A stretch of 5,725 bases of DNA from an uncultured Brevibacterium sp. (GCA_902489185.1 CABTZC010000146.1:1-5725), one strand, 5' to 3'. Shown: positions 1-5,725, counted from the stretch's first letter. Program-made: numbers and translations. The notes: generated by a model not told the origin, from the letters alone.

Positions 1-460
1 AAGCCTGAGTTGCGGCAGGGCGTCCCAGCAGTTCAGCAACCATGGCTGGCATGACGCTCATGCCACCGTCGGTGGATGCAAGGCCCGTGAGGATGAGGTC
101 AACCTGTTCCTCTTCTTCCTCTTCATATGCCTTGATCGCTGCAGCCAGAACCTTCGCGGTCCCAACTGCACATGTGCCTTCGAGGTCTTCGTCGTCGACG
201 TGAACACCTGCATCGGCACCCATCTGGAGTGCCTTGCGAACGGCGTCTTCTGCGTCTTCGGGACCAACTGTAAGCGCGATCACTTCTGCGTCGCCTACAG
301 CTTCCTTGATCTTGAGTGCTTCTTCTACCGCGTATTCGTCAAGCTCGGAAAGAATTCCGTCGCTTTCGCGGTCTACCGTGTTGTCGTCGTCGAAAGTCCG
401 GTCGCCAGCTGCGTCCGGAACGTACTTAACAAAAGTGACAATCCGCATATCAGCAGTCAT
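1..460 (-). CDS. etfB: Electron transfer flavoprotein subunit beta (N-terminal part; gene runs off the left edge)
   Basis: EtfB pairs with EtfA to form the soluble FAD/AMP-binding heterodimer that carries electrons from acyl-CoA dehydrogenases to the membrane quinone pool. The 153 residues present open with MRIVTFVKYVPD (from residue 5), the usual EtfB first strand. They continue with LSELDEYAVEEALKI (about 37-51), the GPEDAEDAVRKALQMGAD nucleotide-binding-fold segment (66-83) and the STDGG motif (129-133). The family is usually about 250-265 residues, so roughly 40% lies beyond base 1; etfA would be expected next, but this is not visible. A run of six glutamates (113-118) sits just before the DLILTG strand. 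The start is ambiguous: the first ATG (460) directly abuts the AGGAAGG purine run, while codon 5 (448) matches the usual family N-terminus. The thiolase gene lies 118 bp upstream in the same orientation, suggesting a shared beta-oxidation role. The family assignment is secure; the exact start is not. Confidence 0.93.
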   Translation of the reverse strand, partial: MTADMRIVTFVKYVPDAAGDRTFDDDNTVDRESDGILSELDEYAVEEALKIKEAVGDAEVIALTVGPEDAEDAVRKALQMGADAGVHVDDEDLEGTCAVGTAKVLAAAIKAYEEEEEEQVDLILTGLASTDGGMSVMPAMVAELLGRPAATQA

Positions 461-467
461 CCTTCCT
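461..467 (-). promoter_or_regulatory. Ribosome binding site of etfB (start-deciding)
   Basis: Read on the minus strand, AGGAAGG directly precedes the ATG at 460. Spacing from the AGGA core is only 3 nt to that ATG, and about 12 nt separate the end of the purine run from the in-frame ATG at 448. Neither spacing is ideal. The family N-terminus (MRIV...) slightly favours 448, while the upstream ATG adds the residues MTAD. Confidence 0.5.
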
Positions 468-495
468 GGCCCAGTGGCCGTGTGGTCGTATCCTC

Positions 496-501
496 ACTGT
501 A
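496..501 (-). promoter_or_regulatory. Candidate -10 element for etfB
   Basis: On the minus strand TACAGT fits the TAnnnT pattern of actinobacterial housekeeping promoters. It would give an untranslated leader of about 30-40 nt before etfB. No convincing -35 is visible: the hexamer 17 nt upstream (GCACTG) lies in the centre of the inverted repeat. A single short match of this kind is weak evidence, supported mainly by its position next to the dyad. Confidence 0.3.
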
Positions 502-503
502 AC

Positions 504-537
504 AACAGTTCAGTTAGTCAGTGCTAACTGAACTGTT
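504..537. promoter_or_regulatory. Perfect inverted repeat upstream of etfB, candidate operator
   Basis: The left arm AACAGTTCAGTTAG (504-517) and right arm CTAACTGAACTGTT (524-537) are exact reverse complements, 14 bp each, around the 6-nt spacer TCAGTG. A further TGAACTG half-site lies at 545-551. No T-run follows on either strand, and the stem is A/T-rich, so it does not look like an intrinsic terminator. On the minus strand it covers the region upstream of a candidate -10 (TACAGT, 501-496), where a repressor could block etfB transcription. TetR-family regulators of fatty-acid catabolism use dyads of this general size, but the bound protein is unknown. A structural RNA hairpin in a thiolase-etfB transcript is the alternative. 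Confidence 0.6.
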
Positions 538-578
538 TACTGGGTGAACTGCCAGGTTTCGGGCGGAAGGAGCGCGTC

Positions 579-1814
579 TTATGCGATGCGTTCGAAGATT
601 GCTGTAAGTCCCTGTCCTCCGCCGACGCACATGGTTTCCAACCCGTAGCGAGCTTCCCTTCGGTGTATTTCGTGAGTAAGGGTGGTGAGGATGCGCGCCC
701 CTGTCGCTCCTATGGGGTGTCCTAAGGAAATGCCGGAACCGTTGACGTTGAGGCGGTCAAACGCCGAGGTCGTCTCTGAGAATGCCGGAAACCCCCACTC
801 GCGTGTGACAGCCAAGACTTGAGCTGCGAATGCTTCGTTGAGTTCGATGAGATCTATGTCTGACAAGGCGAGGTTCGCGCGCTTGAGCGCAAGCTCGGTC
901 GCCGGAACTGGCCCAATTCCCATAGTTTCTGGTGCCACGCCACTCACGCCCCAACTCACGAGTCGGACAAGCGGTGTGAGCCCGTTGCGCTCGGCTTCTC
1001 GCATGGTTGTCACAATGCACATGGCGGCACCGTCGTTTTGTCCAGACGCATTCCCCGCCGTCACGGTTGCCTCCGCATCAGTTCGCTGCAGGATGGGGGA
1101 GAGCTTGGCAAGTTTTTCAAGTGTGGAGTCAGGGCGAATGTGCTCATCAGTGTGCACGTAGTGTTCTGGAGTTTTGCGAGTTCCAGGCACAGTTACTGGA
1201 ACGATTTCGTCGTTGAAACAGCCCGCCTGCTGCGCCCGGGCTGCACGTTTGTGTGACTCGACCGCAAGCAGATCCTGTTCTTCGCGTGAAATGGCATACG
1301 TCCGACGCAGGTTTTCAGCCGTTTCGATCATTCCACCCGGGATGACATGGTTCTTGCCACCTGCTGTTACCCTGCCACGTTGAAGTGAGTCTTTCATCTC
1401 GACGGTGCCGTTGACCGATCCCCACCGAATGCCGTCAACAAAAAACCCGGCGCCAGACATCGACTCGACGCCACCGGCAACCATCAGCGAAGCGCCTCCT
1501 GTCGCAATCTGCCCGACAGCGTCCAAGATTGCCTGTAACCCTGATGCGCATCGTCGGTCGACTTGTCTTCCGGCTACGCGAATCGGCAAACCAGCGTCGA
1601 GTGCAACAACACGTCCAATGGCTGGAGCCTCCATGGTGGGATACCCGTGTCCAAGAATGACGTCGTCGATGTGTTCAGGGTCGATGCCACTCGTAGAAAT
1701 CAGCGCTTCGAGTAGTTGGGTTCCTAACTGGGGTGCCGTTAGTGAAGCGAATTGGCCGCCGAATCCGCCCACGGGTGTACGTAGAGGAGAGCAAATGACA
1801 ACGTCGTTAATCAT
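579..1814 (-). CDS. Thiolase (acetyl-CoA C-acetyl/acyltransferase)
   Basis: This is a complete 411-residue thiolase, a normal length for the family. Such enzymes cleave 3-ketoacyl-CoA with CoA to acetyl-CoA plus a shortened acyl-CoA, or run in reverse to condense two acetyl-CoA. The nucleophilic cysteine is Cys89 in DRRCASGLQA. GGVESMS is at 114-120, NEAFA at 326-330, the GHP histidine is His366 in NGSGISLGHPIGATGA, and the second catalytic cysteine is Cys396 in CVGGGQG. All catalytic residues are present, so it should be active. It belongs to the actinobacterial type with the long GGMIETAENLRR region (160-171); sequence alone does not separate degradative from biosynthetic use. EtfB lies downstream on the same strand, which favours fatty-acid or acyl-CoA catabolism. 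The ATG at 1814 is the only plausible start: an in-frame TAG lies four codons upstream and no Shine-Dalgarno precedes it, so the mRNA may be leaderless. Confidence 0.93.
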   Translation of the reverse strand: MINDVVICSPLRTPVGGFGGQFASLTAPQLGTQLLEALISTSGIDPEHIDDVILGHGYPTMEAPAIGRVVALDAGLPIRVAGRQVDRRCASGLQAILDAVGQIATGGASLMVAGGVESMSGAGFFVDGIRWGSVNGTVEMKDSLQRGRVTAGGKNHVIPGGMIETAENLRRTYAISREEQDLLAVESHKRAARAQQAGCFNDEIVPVTVPGTRKTPEHYVHTDEHIRPDSTLEKLAKLSPILQRTDAEATVTAGNASGQNDGAAMCIVTTMREAERNGLTPLVRLVSWGVSGVAPETMGIGPVPATELALKRANLALSDIDLIELNEAFAAQVLAVTREWGFPAFSETTSAFDRLNVNGSGISLGHPIGATGARILTTLTHEIHRREARYGLETMCVGGGQGLTAIFERIA

Positions 1815-1820
1815 AAAGAC

Positions 1821-1826
1821 AGTCTA
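1821..1826 (-). promoter_or_regulatory. Candidate -10 element of the thiolase gene (leaderless)
   Basis: On the minus strand TAGACT (TAnnnT) ends 6 nt before the ATG at 1814, which would place the transcription start at or within a base or so of the A of the start codon. Together with the absence of any purine-rich ribosome binding site, this is the layout of a leaderless actinobacterial mRNA. No clear -35 hexamer is seen, as is common in this group. Confidence 0.45.
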
Positions 1827-1885
1827 ATTTCATGGGAGATTCCTAGACCGCGCCTTCGCGTTCGGGTTTGAACGTATGAACCTCG

Positions 1886-1891
1886 TACAAT
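1886..1891 (+). promoter_or_regulatory. Candidate -10 element of the LCP gene
   Basis: TACAAT is a close match to the TATAAT consensus. It would place the transcription start near 1898 and give a leader of about 30 nt before the GTG start. A TTGAAC at 1868-1873 resembles a -35 but lies only 12 nt away, too close for a standard spacer, so the -35 is unassigned. This promoter sits back to back with that of the thiolase in the 113-bp divergent region. Confidence 0.45.
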
Positions 1892-1918
1892 ATCGGTTAG
1901 GTCTTTTTACGACAGTGC

Positions 1919-1922
1919 GGAG
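1919..1922 (+). promoter_or_regulatory. Ribosome binding site deciding the GTG start of the LCP gene
   Basis: GGAG (within GCGGAG) lies 5 nt before the GTG at 1928. An in-frame TAG at 1898 blocks any longer product. The next in-frame ATG (codon 29) would remove only the charged cytoplasmic tail and has no comparable site, so GTG is preferred. Confidence 0.7.
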
Positions 1923-1927
1923 CTTCA

Positions 1928-2983
1928 GTGTCACACTCAGATATTTTCGATGACAGTCCCGAAACCAGCGAGGAACCTCAGTCGCGACGACCTCGGGACA
2001 AAAAGAAGAAAATGACCGCTGGAAAGTGGGTTATTTCTGGCCTGGTCGTCCTGGTTCTTCTTGGGATTGCTGCAATTGGTGGGTACTTCTTCTACGTCAA
2101 GTCGCTGTGGGACAAAGGGTCACAGAAGATTGAGGCGAGTAAGGTGTTCGGCAGTCCTCCGCCGGATCCCAGTAAGGACGGAAAAGGTACCAACATTTTG
2201 CTTCTTGGATCAGATGCCAGAAAGTCAGATGTGGATTACACGAGTGCTCGCGGGTTCCGATCTGACACGATCCTGATTGCGCACATCCCAGCTGATAATT
2301 CCGGTATCTATGTGATGTCGGTTCCACGTGACTCGTGGGTGGACATTGAGGGCCATGGAAAGGCAAAGATCAACGCTGCGATGTCATATGGCGGGTTGCC
2401 TCTGGCAACAAAAACGTTCAGTGACTTCATTGGTGCGCCAATCCACCACGTTGCGATCATTGACTTTGAAGGTTTCCAGGGTCTGAGCACGGCGCTGGGC
2501 GGTGTTGAGGTGAAAGCTGAAGAAGCGTTTTCGTCGAATGGGTCAGACTTTGAAGCTGGCATGAACACTGTTGAGGGCAAGCGGGCGCTAGACTTTGTGC
2601 GTGCGCGTAAGAACTTTGCCGACGGCGACTACACACGTATGCGTCACCAGCAGGAATTCCTGAAAGGCGTTATGCGTAAAACCCTGTCAGGCAACACACT
2701 TTCAGACCCGGGAAAGATTTCCAACATTGTGAAGGAATTCTCGCCATACGTGACGGTCGACGACGGTCTTTCATCCGACAAAATGGTGAAGATGGGTCTT
2801 GGAATGCGTGGGCTCAAAGCTAGCGACATGCACTTCTTTACAGCACCTAATAAGGGGCCGGGGCGTGCCGGAAAAGCTTCGATCATTGTGGTGGATGAAA
2901 AAGAACAGAAGCGTATGCAAGAGGCGTACGCCAACGGTGAGGTCGCGCAATTTGCTGAAACCGCCAAGAATGGTTCCTGGTAG
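1928..2983 (+). CDS. LytR-CpsA-Psr (LCP) family cell-wall glycopolymer ligase
   Basis: LCP enzymes are membrane-anchored phosphotransferases that move teichoic acid, capsule or other glycopolymers from undecaprenyl-pyrophosphate carriers to peptidoglycan on the outer face of the membrane. The 351-residue protein has an acidic then lysine-rich cytoplasmic tail (1-33; KKKK at 25-28) and one membrane segment (about 34-56, VISGLVVLVLLGIAAIGGYF). An extracellular LCP domain follows from about 87. Family motifs are visible in order: NILLLGSDAR (89-98), RSDT (111-114), SVPRDSW (131-137), KINAA (147-151), DFEGF (179-183), LGGVEV (190-195), and ALDFVRARK (220-228) followed by DYTRMRHQQEFL (234-245). 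The arginines and aspartates in these motifs bind the pyrophosphate and Mg2+ in characterised members. There is no C-terminal LytR_C domain. The start is GTG with a good ribosome binding site, and the gene ends at a strong terminator, so it is probably monocistronic. The convergent wecC-like gene and its upstream glycosyltransferase may make its substrate; this is inference. Confidence 0.93.
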   Translation: MSHSDIFDDSPETSEEPQSRRPRDKKKKMTAGKWVISGLVVLVLLGIAAIGGYFFYVKSLWDKGSQKIEASKVFGSPPPDPSKDGKGTNILLLGSDARKSDVDYTSARGFRSDTILIAHIPADNSGIYVMSVPRDSWVDIEGHGKAKINAAMSYGGLPLATKTFSDFIGAPIHHVAIIDFEGFQGLSTALGGVEVKAEEAFSSNGSDFEAGMNTVEGKRALDFVRARKNFADGDYTRMRHQQEFLKGVMRKTLSGNTLSDPGKISNIVKEFSPYVTVDDGLSSDKMVKMGLGMRGLKASDMHFFTAPNKGPGRAGKASIIVVDEKEQKRMQEAYANGEVAQFAETAKNGSW

Positions 2984-2993
2984 TTAAGCAAAG

Positions 2994-3032
2994 AGCCGGG
3001 GCTAGTTCAGTGCGAACTAGCCCCGGCTTTTT
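2994..3032. terminator. Rho-independent terminator between convergent genes
   Basis: A perfect 15-bp, GC-rich stem (AGCCGGGGCTAGTTC at 2994-3008 pairing with 3014-3028) closes a 5-nt loop, AGTGC. It is followed on the plus strand by five Ts (3028-3032), the classic form, and ends the LCP transcript 11 nt after its stop codon. On the minus strand the same hairpin is followed by TCTTTGC, a weaker U-rich tract, so it may also stop the wecC-like transcript, whose stop codon is 11 nt on the other side. Confidence 0.93.
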
Positions 3033-3042
3033 GTGTAAGCGT

Positions 3043-4308
3043 TTACTTGGTGCGCCACGCCCCGCGGGTGTCGTAGACGAACCCGGCGTTGACCTTTGAT
3101 GGGTCTACGGCCTTGATCTCATCGTGATCAACGAGCAAGAGCACGATGTCTGCGTCACGGATAGCATCGTTGAGCTCGGTCAGCTGCACGTTGTCGAACT
3201 CTGCAAGCTTGGCAGGGAGTTCCTTGATGTTTGGCTCGACAGCCAGAATCTGACCCTGTGGCAGGCGTTGGGCAAGTTGCTCAGTGATAAGCATGGCTGG
3301 GCTCTCGCGCAGGTCGTCAATGTTGGGTTTAAACGCAAGTCCCAGGACAGCGACCTTGGGGGCGGTAAACTTTTCTGCCTGCGGAATGACTTGGTTGAGA
3401 ACGAACTCTGGTTTCGCGTCGTTGATTTCACGAGCGGCACGAACAATGCGGGCCGTTTCAGGCGCAGACGACACGATGAACCACGGGTCAACAGCAATGC
3501 AGTGGCCACCAACACCTGGGCCAGGTTGCAGAATGTTGACGCGGGGGTGGTGGTTTGCCAGTTCGATGAGCTCCCAGACGTCGATTCCGAGGTCTGAAGC
3601 GATGACCGACAATTCGTTGGCAAACGCAATGTTGACGTCGCGGAATGAGTTTTCTACGAGTTTGGACAGCTCTGCGGTCTTGGCGTCAGTCATAAGGAAC
3701 TCGCCGTCGCAGAAAAGTGTGTAGAGCTCGCGTGCACGTTCACCAGCGTCGCCGTTAAGCGAACCGACAATGCGGTCGTTCGTGCGCAGTTCTTCTACGA
3801 TTCGGCCGGGAAGAACGCGTTCTGGGCAGTGCGCGAAGTAGACAGAGTTGTCCTGGCCCGGTTCCATGGTCAAGTCGGGGCGAGCGTCCAGGATGACCTG
3901 AGCCATCCGCTCAGTGGCACCGGGAGGGGAAGTTGATTCAAGGATGACCAGCTCATCACCCTTGAGCTGAGGTGCAATTTTCGTTGCGGCGTCCTCAATG
4001 TAAGCGAGGTTAGGTTCGTGGTCCCCCTTAAACGGGGTGGGTACGGCCACGATGTAGTTCTGTGCCGCTGGCGTCTCCATGCTGGCTGTGAGGTTGCCGC
4101 TCGTAACGGCCTTCGTCAAAACTTCCTGCATGCCTTCTTCTACAAACGGAAGTTCGGCGCGGTTCACGGCGTCAACGGTGGATTGTTTTACATCGACGCC
4201 GGTTACTTTGGCACCACCGTTGGCAAGTGCGGCGGCGGTTGGCAGGCCAATGTAGCCTAAGCCAATAACGGCTACGGTTGGCTGGGATGTCTCCACACCC
4301 TGTGTCAT
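3043..4308 (-). CDS. wecC: UDP-N-acetyl-D-mannosaminuronic acid dehydrogenase (WecC-like)
   Basis: This NAD+-dependent cytoplasmic enzyme oxidises C6 of UDP-N-acetylmannosamine twice, giving UDP-ManNAcA for surface polysaccharide. The 421 residues show all three parts of the UDP-sugar dehydrogenase fold. The N-terminal Rossmann domain has GLGYIG (16-21). The central domain has ELSKLVENSFRDVNIAF (213-229; catalytic Lys216 and Asn220) and GPGVGGHCIAVDPW (263-276) with the nucleophile Cys270. The C-terminal domain has VAVLGLAFKPNIDDLRESP (319-337) and ends in YDTRGAW. VPTPF (89-93) and ESTSPPG (124-130) fit the WecC branch better than Ugd; a WbpA/UDP-GlcNAc or UDP-GalNAc dehydrogenase is the main alternative. 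GAGGA lies 6 nt before the ATG. The glycosyltransferase gene ends 28 bp upstream on the same strand, so the two are probably one operon. The UDP-GlcNAc 2-epimerase that would supply its substrate is not in the window. Confidence 0.88.
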   Translation of the reverse strand: MTQGVETSQPTVAVIGLGYIGLPTAAALANGGAKVTGVDVKQSTVDAVNRAELPFVEEGMQEVLTKAVTSGNLTASMETPAAQNYIVAVPTPFKGDHEPNLAYIEDAATKIAPQLKGDELVILESTSPPGATERMAQVILDARPDLTMEPGQDNSVYFAHCPERVLPGRIVEELRTNDRIVGSLNGDAGERARELYTLFCDGEFLMTDAKTAELSKLVENSFRDVNIAFANELSVIASDLGIDVWELIELANHHPRVNILQPGPGVGGHCIAVDPWFIVSSAPETARIVRAAREINDAKPEFVLNQVIPQAEKFTAPKVAVLGLAFKPNIDDLRESPAMLITEQLAQRLPQGQILAVEPNIKELPAKLAEFDNVQLTELNDAIRDADIVLLLVDHDEIKAVDPSKVNAGFVYDTRGAWRTK

Positions 4309-4314
4309 GGTTTG

Positions 4315-4319
4315 TCCTC
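4315..4319 (-). promoter_or_regulatory. Ribosome binding site of the wecC-like gene
   Basis: On the minus strand GAGGA lies 6 nt before the ATG at 4308, near-ideal spacing. It sits in the 28-bp gap after the glycosyltransferase stop codon. No promoter or terminator is apparent in that gap, which supports cotranscription. Confidence 0.75.
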
Positions 4320-4336
4320 ACTACTGGTGATTGGTT

Positions 4337-5725
4337 CTAGAAAAAATAATGGTCGCTAGGTAAACCGTAGCTGTGAATAACCCCGTTTCCTAAGAGCTCA
4401 GCAGAGGTTACGCTCCACGTATGAGTGTGGGATTCTTTTCGCATCTGGACGAAATTAAATCGGTCCATCGAATAGATCTTTCCACCGTTGTCTAGGATTC
4501 GAGTCTGGAAATCAGTATCTTCGCCCGTGCTACGCGTTGCAAATTGTACGGTTTCAAAAGTTTCGCGAGGTCCCACCATTGTGGGTCCCATGACTAGGCT
4601 GGTGAACTTGTGCTCGCGTTCTGGGAACCGGAGCACGGTGACGTTCTCCGCTTCTAAATGCATGTAGTGTGCGTTTTTTCCAACGAGGTCAGCACCCGAG
4701 TACGTGAGTGCGTGAAGGGCGTCGTCTAGATAGTGCTCGCCGTACAGATCGTCGTCGTCCATTTTTGCGAGCACGGTGCCGGTTGCCAGCTCAACAGCCA
4801 TGTTCAAACATTCGCCCAGGGTCAATGTGCTTTCAGCTACTTGATGCTTCAGGTCTGTTATGTCGTTTGAATCAGCCAGGTGTCTAAGCGCTTCGTTGGA
4901 TGGAGCGAAGCCGTGGGTAATCAGGACCAGCTCTGGATTTACAGTCTGTTTTCCGACTTGCGAGAAGAGGTGCGCCAGTTGCTGAGGGCGATTTGTTGAC
5001 GCCAGCACGGACACCTTGTTCTGCGCTGTTTCGGATGTCGAAACCCCTGCCGCACGCACGATTTCTGTGGCCCGGTGAGTGTATGTGTGGCTTTCCCACA
5101 CGCGTCGCTGAGCAAGGTGGACGGAACGGTCGCGCAGTTCGTGGGATCGCAAGAGAGCCCGAGTCGTGTGAAATGCTTCCCCTTCATTAGCGGGTTGGAA
5201 GACCTCGTTTGGGGGAAATGCTTGTCGTGTCGCTTCGCTTGGAGCAGTGACTACGGAAGTTCCACAGGCGGTGAGTTCAAAGATGCGCCTTGCGCACATG
5301 CTGGGAGAATCCACAACAGAGTTGACGTTAAGGAACACCTTGAAGTCTTTATACGCTGTGAGCATTTCGTCATAGGGCAGTGAACCCACTACTGAGCTAT
5401 CTAGGGGTGCAGGGAACTGGTATCGGGGGTCCTTACCTAGTTGGCGCGAGAAAATTGCGAATCGCTCACGCGTTTTTTCCGCGGCTCTTTTTGCTGCAGG
5501 AAGGAGCCATTCCATCTGTTTGCGTCGCTCCGGAAACTTATGCGCAAAGTACATGCCAGCGAACGCCACACCGTCTGCTATTCGTTCCCCGGCAGGGCGA
5601 ACGGGGTTGTGGATGGAGGGCTGGGCGGCAAACATGAGGGTGCTGACGCGTTCGTGCCCCAGGCGTTTCGTGTACTCGGGAATGAGACGGGAATCACTCG
5701 TAAAGACGTAGTCGAATAGCGAGGC
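4337..5725 (-). CDS. Two-domain glycosyltransferase: CgeB-like GT-B part fused to a GT2 (GT-A) domain (5' end outside the window)
   Basis: The frame stays open to the right edge and the 30 residues before the first in-window ATG (5635) look genuine (FDYVFTSDSRLIPEYTKRLG, a GT-B linker pattern), so that ATG is internal and the true start lies beyond base 5725. In-window numbering gives 462 residues. Residues 1 to about 228 resemble the CgeB/DUF3880-type GT-B fold: FAAQPSIHNPV (32-42) and the C-terminal nucleotide-sugar site SPSMCARRIFELTACGTSVV (140-159), with Glu150 in the conserved glutamate position. Residues about 237-450 form a family 2 domain: KVSVLASTNRP (237-247), the metal- and UDP-sugar-binding MDDDD (322-326) and GEDTDFQTR (401-409), the likely acceptor/catalytic-base segment. 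No membrane segment is visible, so it should act at the cytoplasmic face. The sugar donors cannot be read from the sequence. The wecC-like gene follows directly, suggesting a role in a ManNAcA-containing wall or capsule polymer. Confidence 0.85.
   Translation of the reverse strand, partial: ASLFDYVFTSDSRLIPEYTKRLGHERVSTLMFAAQPSIHNPVRPAGERIADGVAFAGMYFAHKFPERRKQMEWLLPAAKRAAEKTRERFAIFSRQLGKDPRYQFPAPLDSSVVGSLPYDEMLTAYKDFKVFLNVNSVVDSPSMCARRIFELTACGTSVVTAPSEATRQAFPPNEVFQPANEGEAFHTTRALLRSHELRDRSVHLAQRRVWESHTYTHRATEIVRAAGVSTSETAQNKVSVLASTNRPQQLAHLFSQVGKQTVNPELVLITHGFAPSNEALRHLADSNDITDLKHQVAESTLTLGECLNMAVELATGTVLAKMDDDDLYGEHYLDDALHALTYSGADLVGKNAHYMHLEAENVTVLRFPEREHKFTSLVMGPTMVGPRETFETVQFATRSTGEDTDFQTRILDNGGKIYSMDRFNFVQMRKESHTHTWSVTSAELLGNGVIHSYGLPSDHYFF

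Noticed and set aside
200..527. Plus-strand open frames of about 100 codons opposite etfB
   Set aside because: They lie antisense to a clear EtfB coding region, show no domain-like pattern and owe their openness to the codon bias of the real gene.
1405..1827. A 140-codon plus-strand frame opposite the thiolase N-terminus
   Set aside because: It is antisense to the conserved catalytic region of the thiolase, with low-complexity Pro/Ser/Thr content typical of shadow frames.
1868..1891. TTGAAC (1868-1873) with TACAAT (1886-1891) as a complete sigma-70 type promoter
   Set aside because: The 12-nt spacer is too short for a standard promoter, so only the -10 is kept as a candidate.
3002..3020. 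Similarity of the terminator loop region (CTAGTTC-AGTGC-GAACTAG) to the etfB-upstream dyad
   Set aside because: Both contain GTTC/GAAC arms and CAGTG, but spacing and arm sequence differ, and the terminator is fully explained by its stem and T-run.
3124..3724. Plus-strand open frames of 146-157 codons opposite the wecC-like gene
   Set aside because: They are shadows of the dehydrogenase: no supporting ribosome binding site and no recognisable motifs.
4341..4380. T-rich end of the glycosyltransferase gene (TTATTTTTTC on the minus strand) as a terminator before wecC
   Set aside because: The T-run encodes the final Tyr-Phe-Phe residues, and no stable hairpin precedes it; only weak GGT/ACC pairing is possible.

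Overview
The window looks like chromosomal DNA from a Gram-positive member of the Actinomycetota. It is probably in or near the Micrococcales, but I cannot name a genus. The evidence is a mid-50s G+C impression (estimated by eye), GTG start use, an actinobacterial-style LytR-CpsA-Psr protein, a tandem CgeB-like/GT2 glycosyltransferase of a kind I recall from Micrococcales, and a thiolase and EtfB of actinobacterial type. No RNA gene, mobile element, CRISPR array or integration site was seen, and nearly all of the window is coding.

Layout. Bases 1-460 (minus) carry the N-terminal part of electron transfer flavoprotein subunit beta, running off the left edge. A 118-bp gap (461-578) holds a strong perfect inverted repeat, probably an operator or control element. 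A complete thiolase lies at 579-1814 (minus), upstream of etfB and in the same orientation. A 113-bp divergent promoter region (1815-1927) separates the thiolase from a complete LCP-family cell-wall ligase at 1928-2983 (plus). A rho-independent terminator (2994-3032) sits between the convergent LCP gene and a complete UDP-N-acetyl-D-mannosaminuronate dehydrogenase (wecC-like) at 3043-4308 (minus). Just 28 bp upstream of that gene is a large two-domain glycosyltransferase (4337-5725, minus), whose 5' end lies outside the window.

Functionally there are two modules. The left one is fatty acid/acyl-CoA breakdown: the thiolase cleaves 3-ketoacyl-CoA, and ETF takes electrons from acyl-CoA dehydrogenases. 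The right one is surface glycopolymer biosynthesis: WecC makes the uronic acid sugar nucleotide UDP-ManNAcA, the glycosyltransferase probably builds the chain, and the LCP enzyme probably transfers the finished polymer from its lipid carrier to peptidoglycan. The substrates and the link between these last three are inferred from family membership and proximity.

I did not find a clearly new biological system. The items most worth a second look are the perfect 14-bp-arm dyad with an extra half-site before etfB, the apparently leaderless start of the thiolase, and the fused two-fold glycosyltransferase beside wecC.
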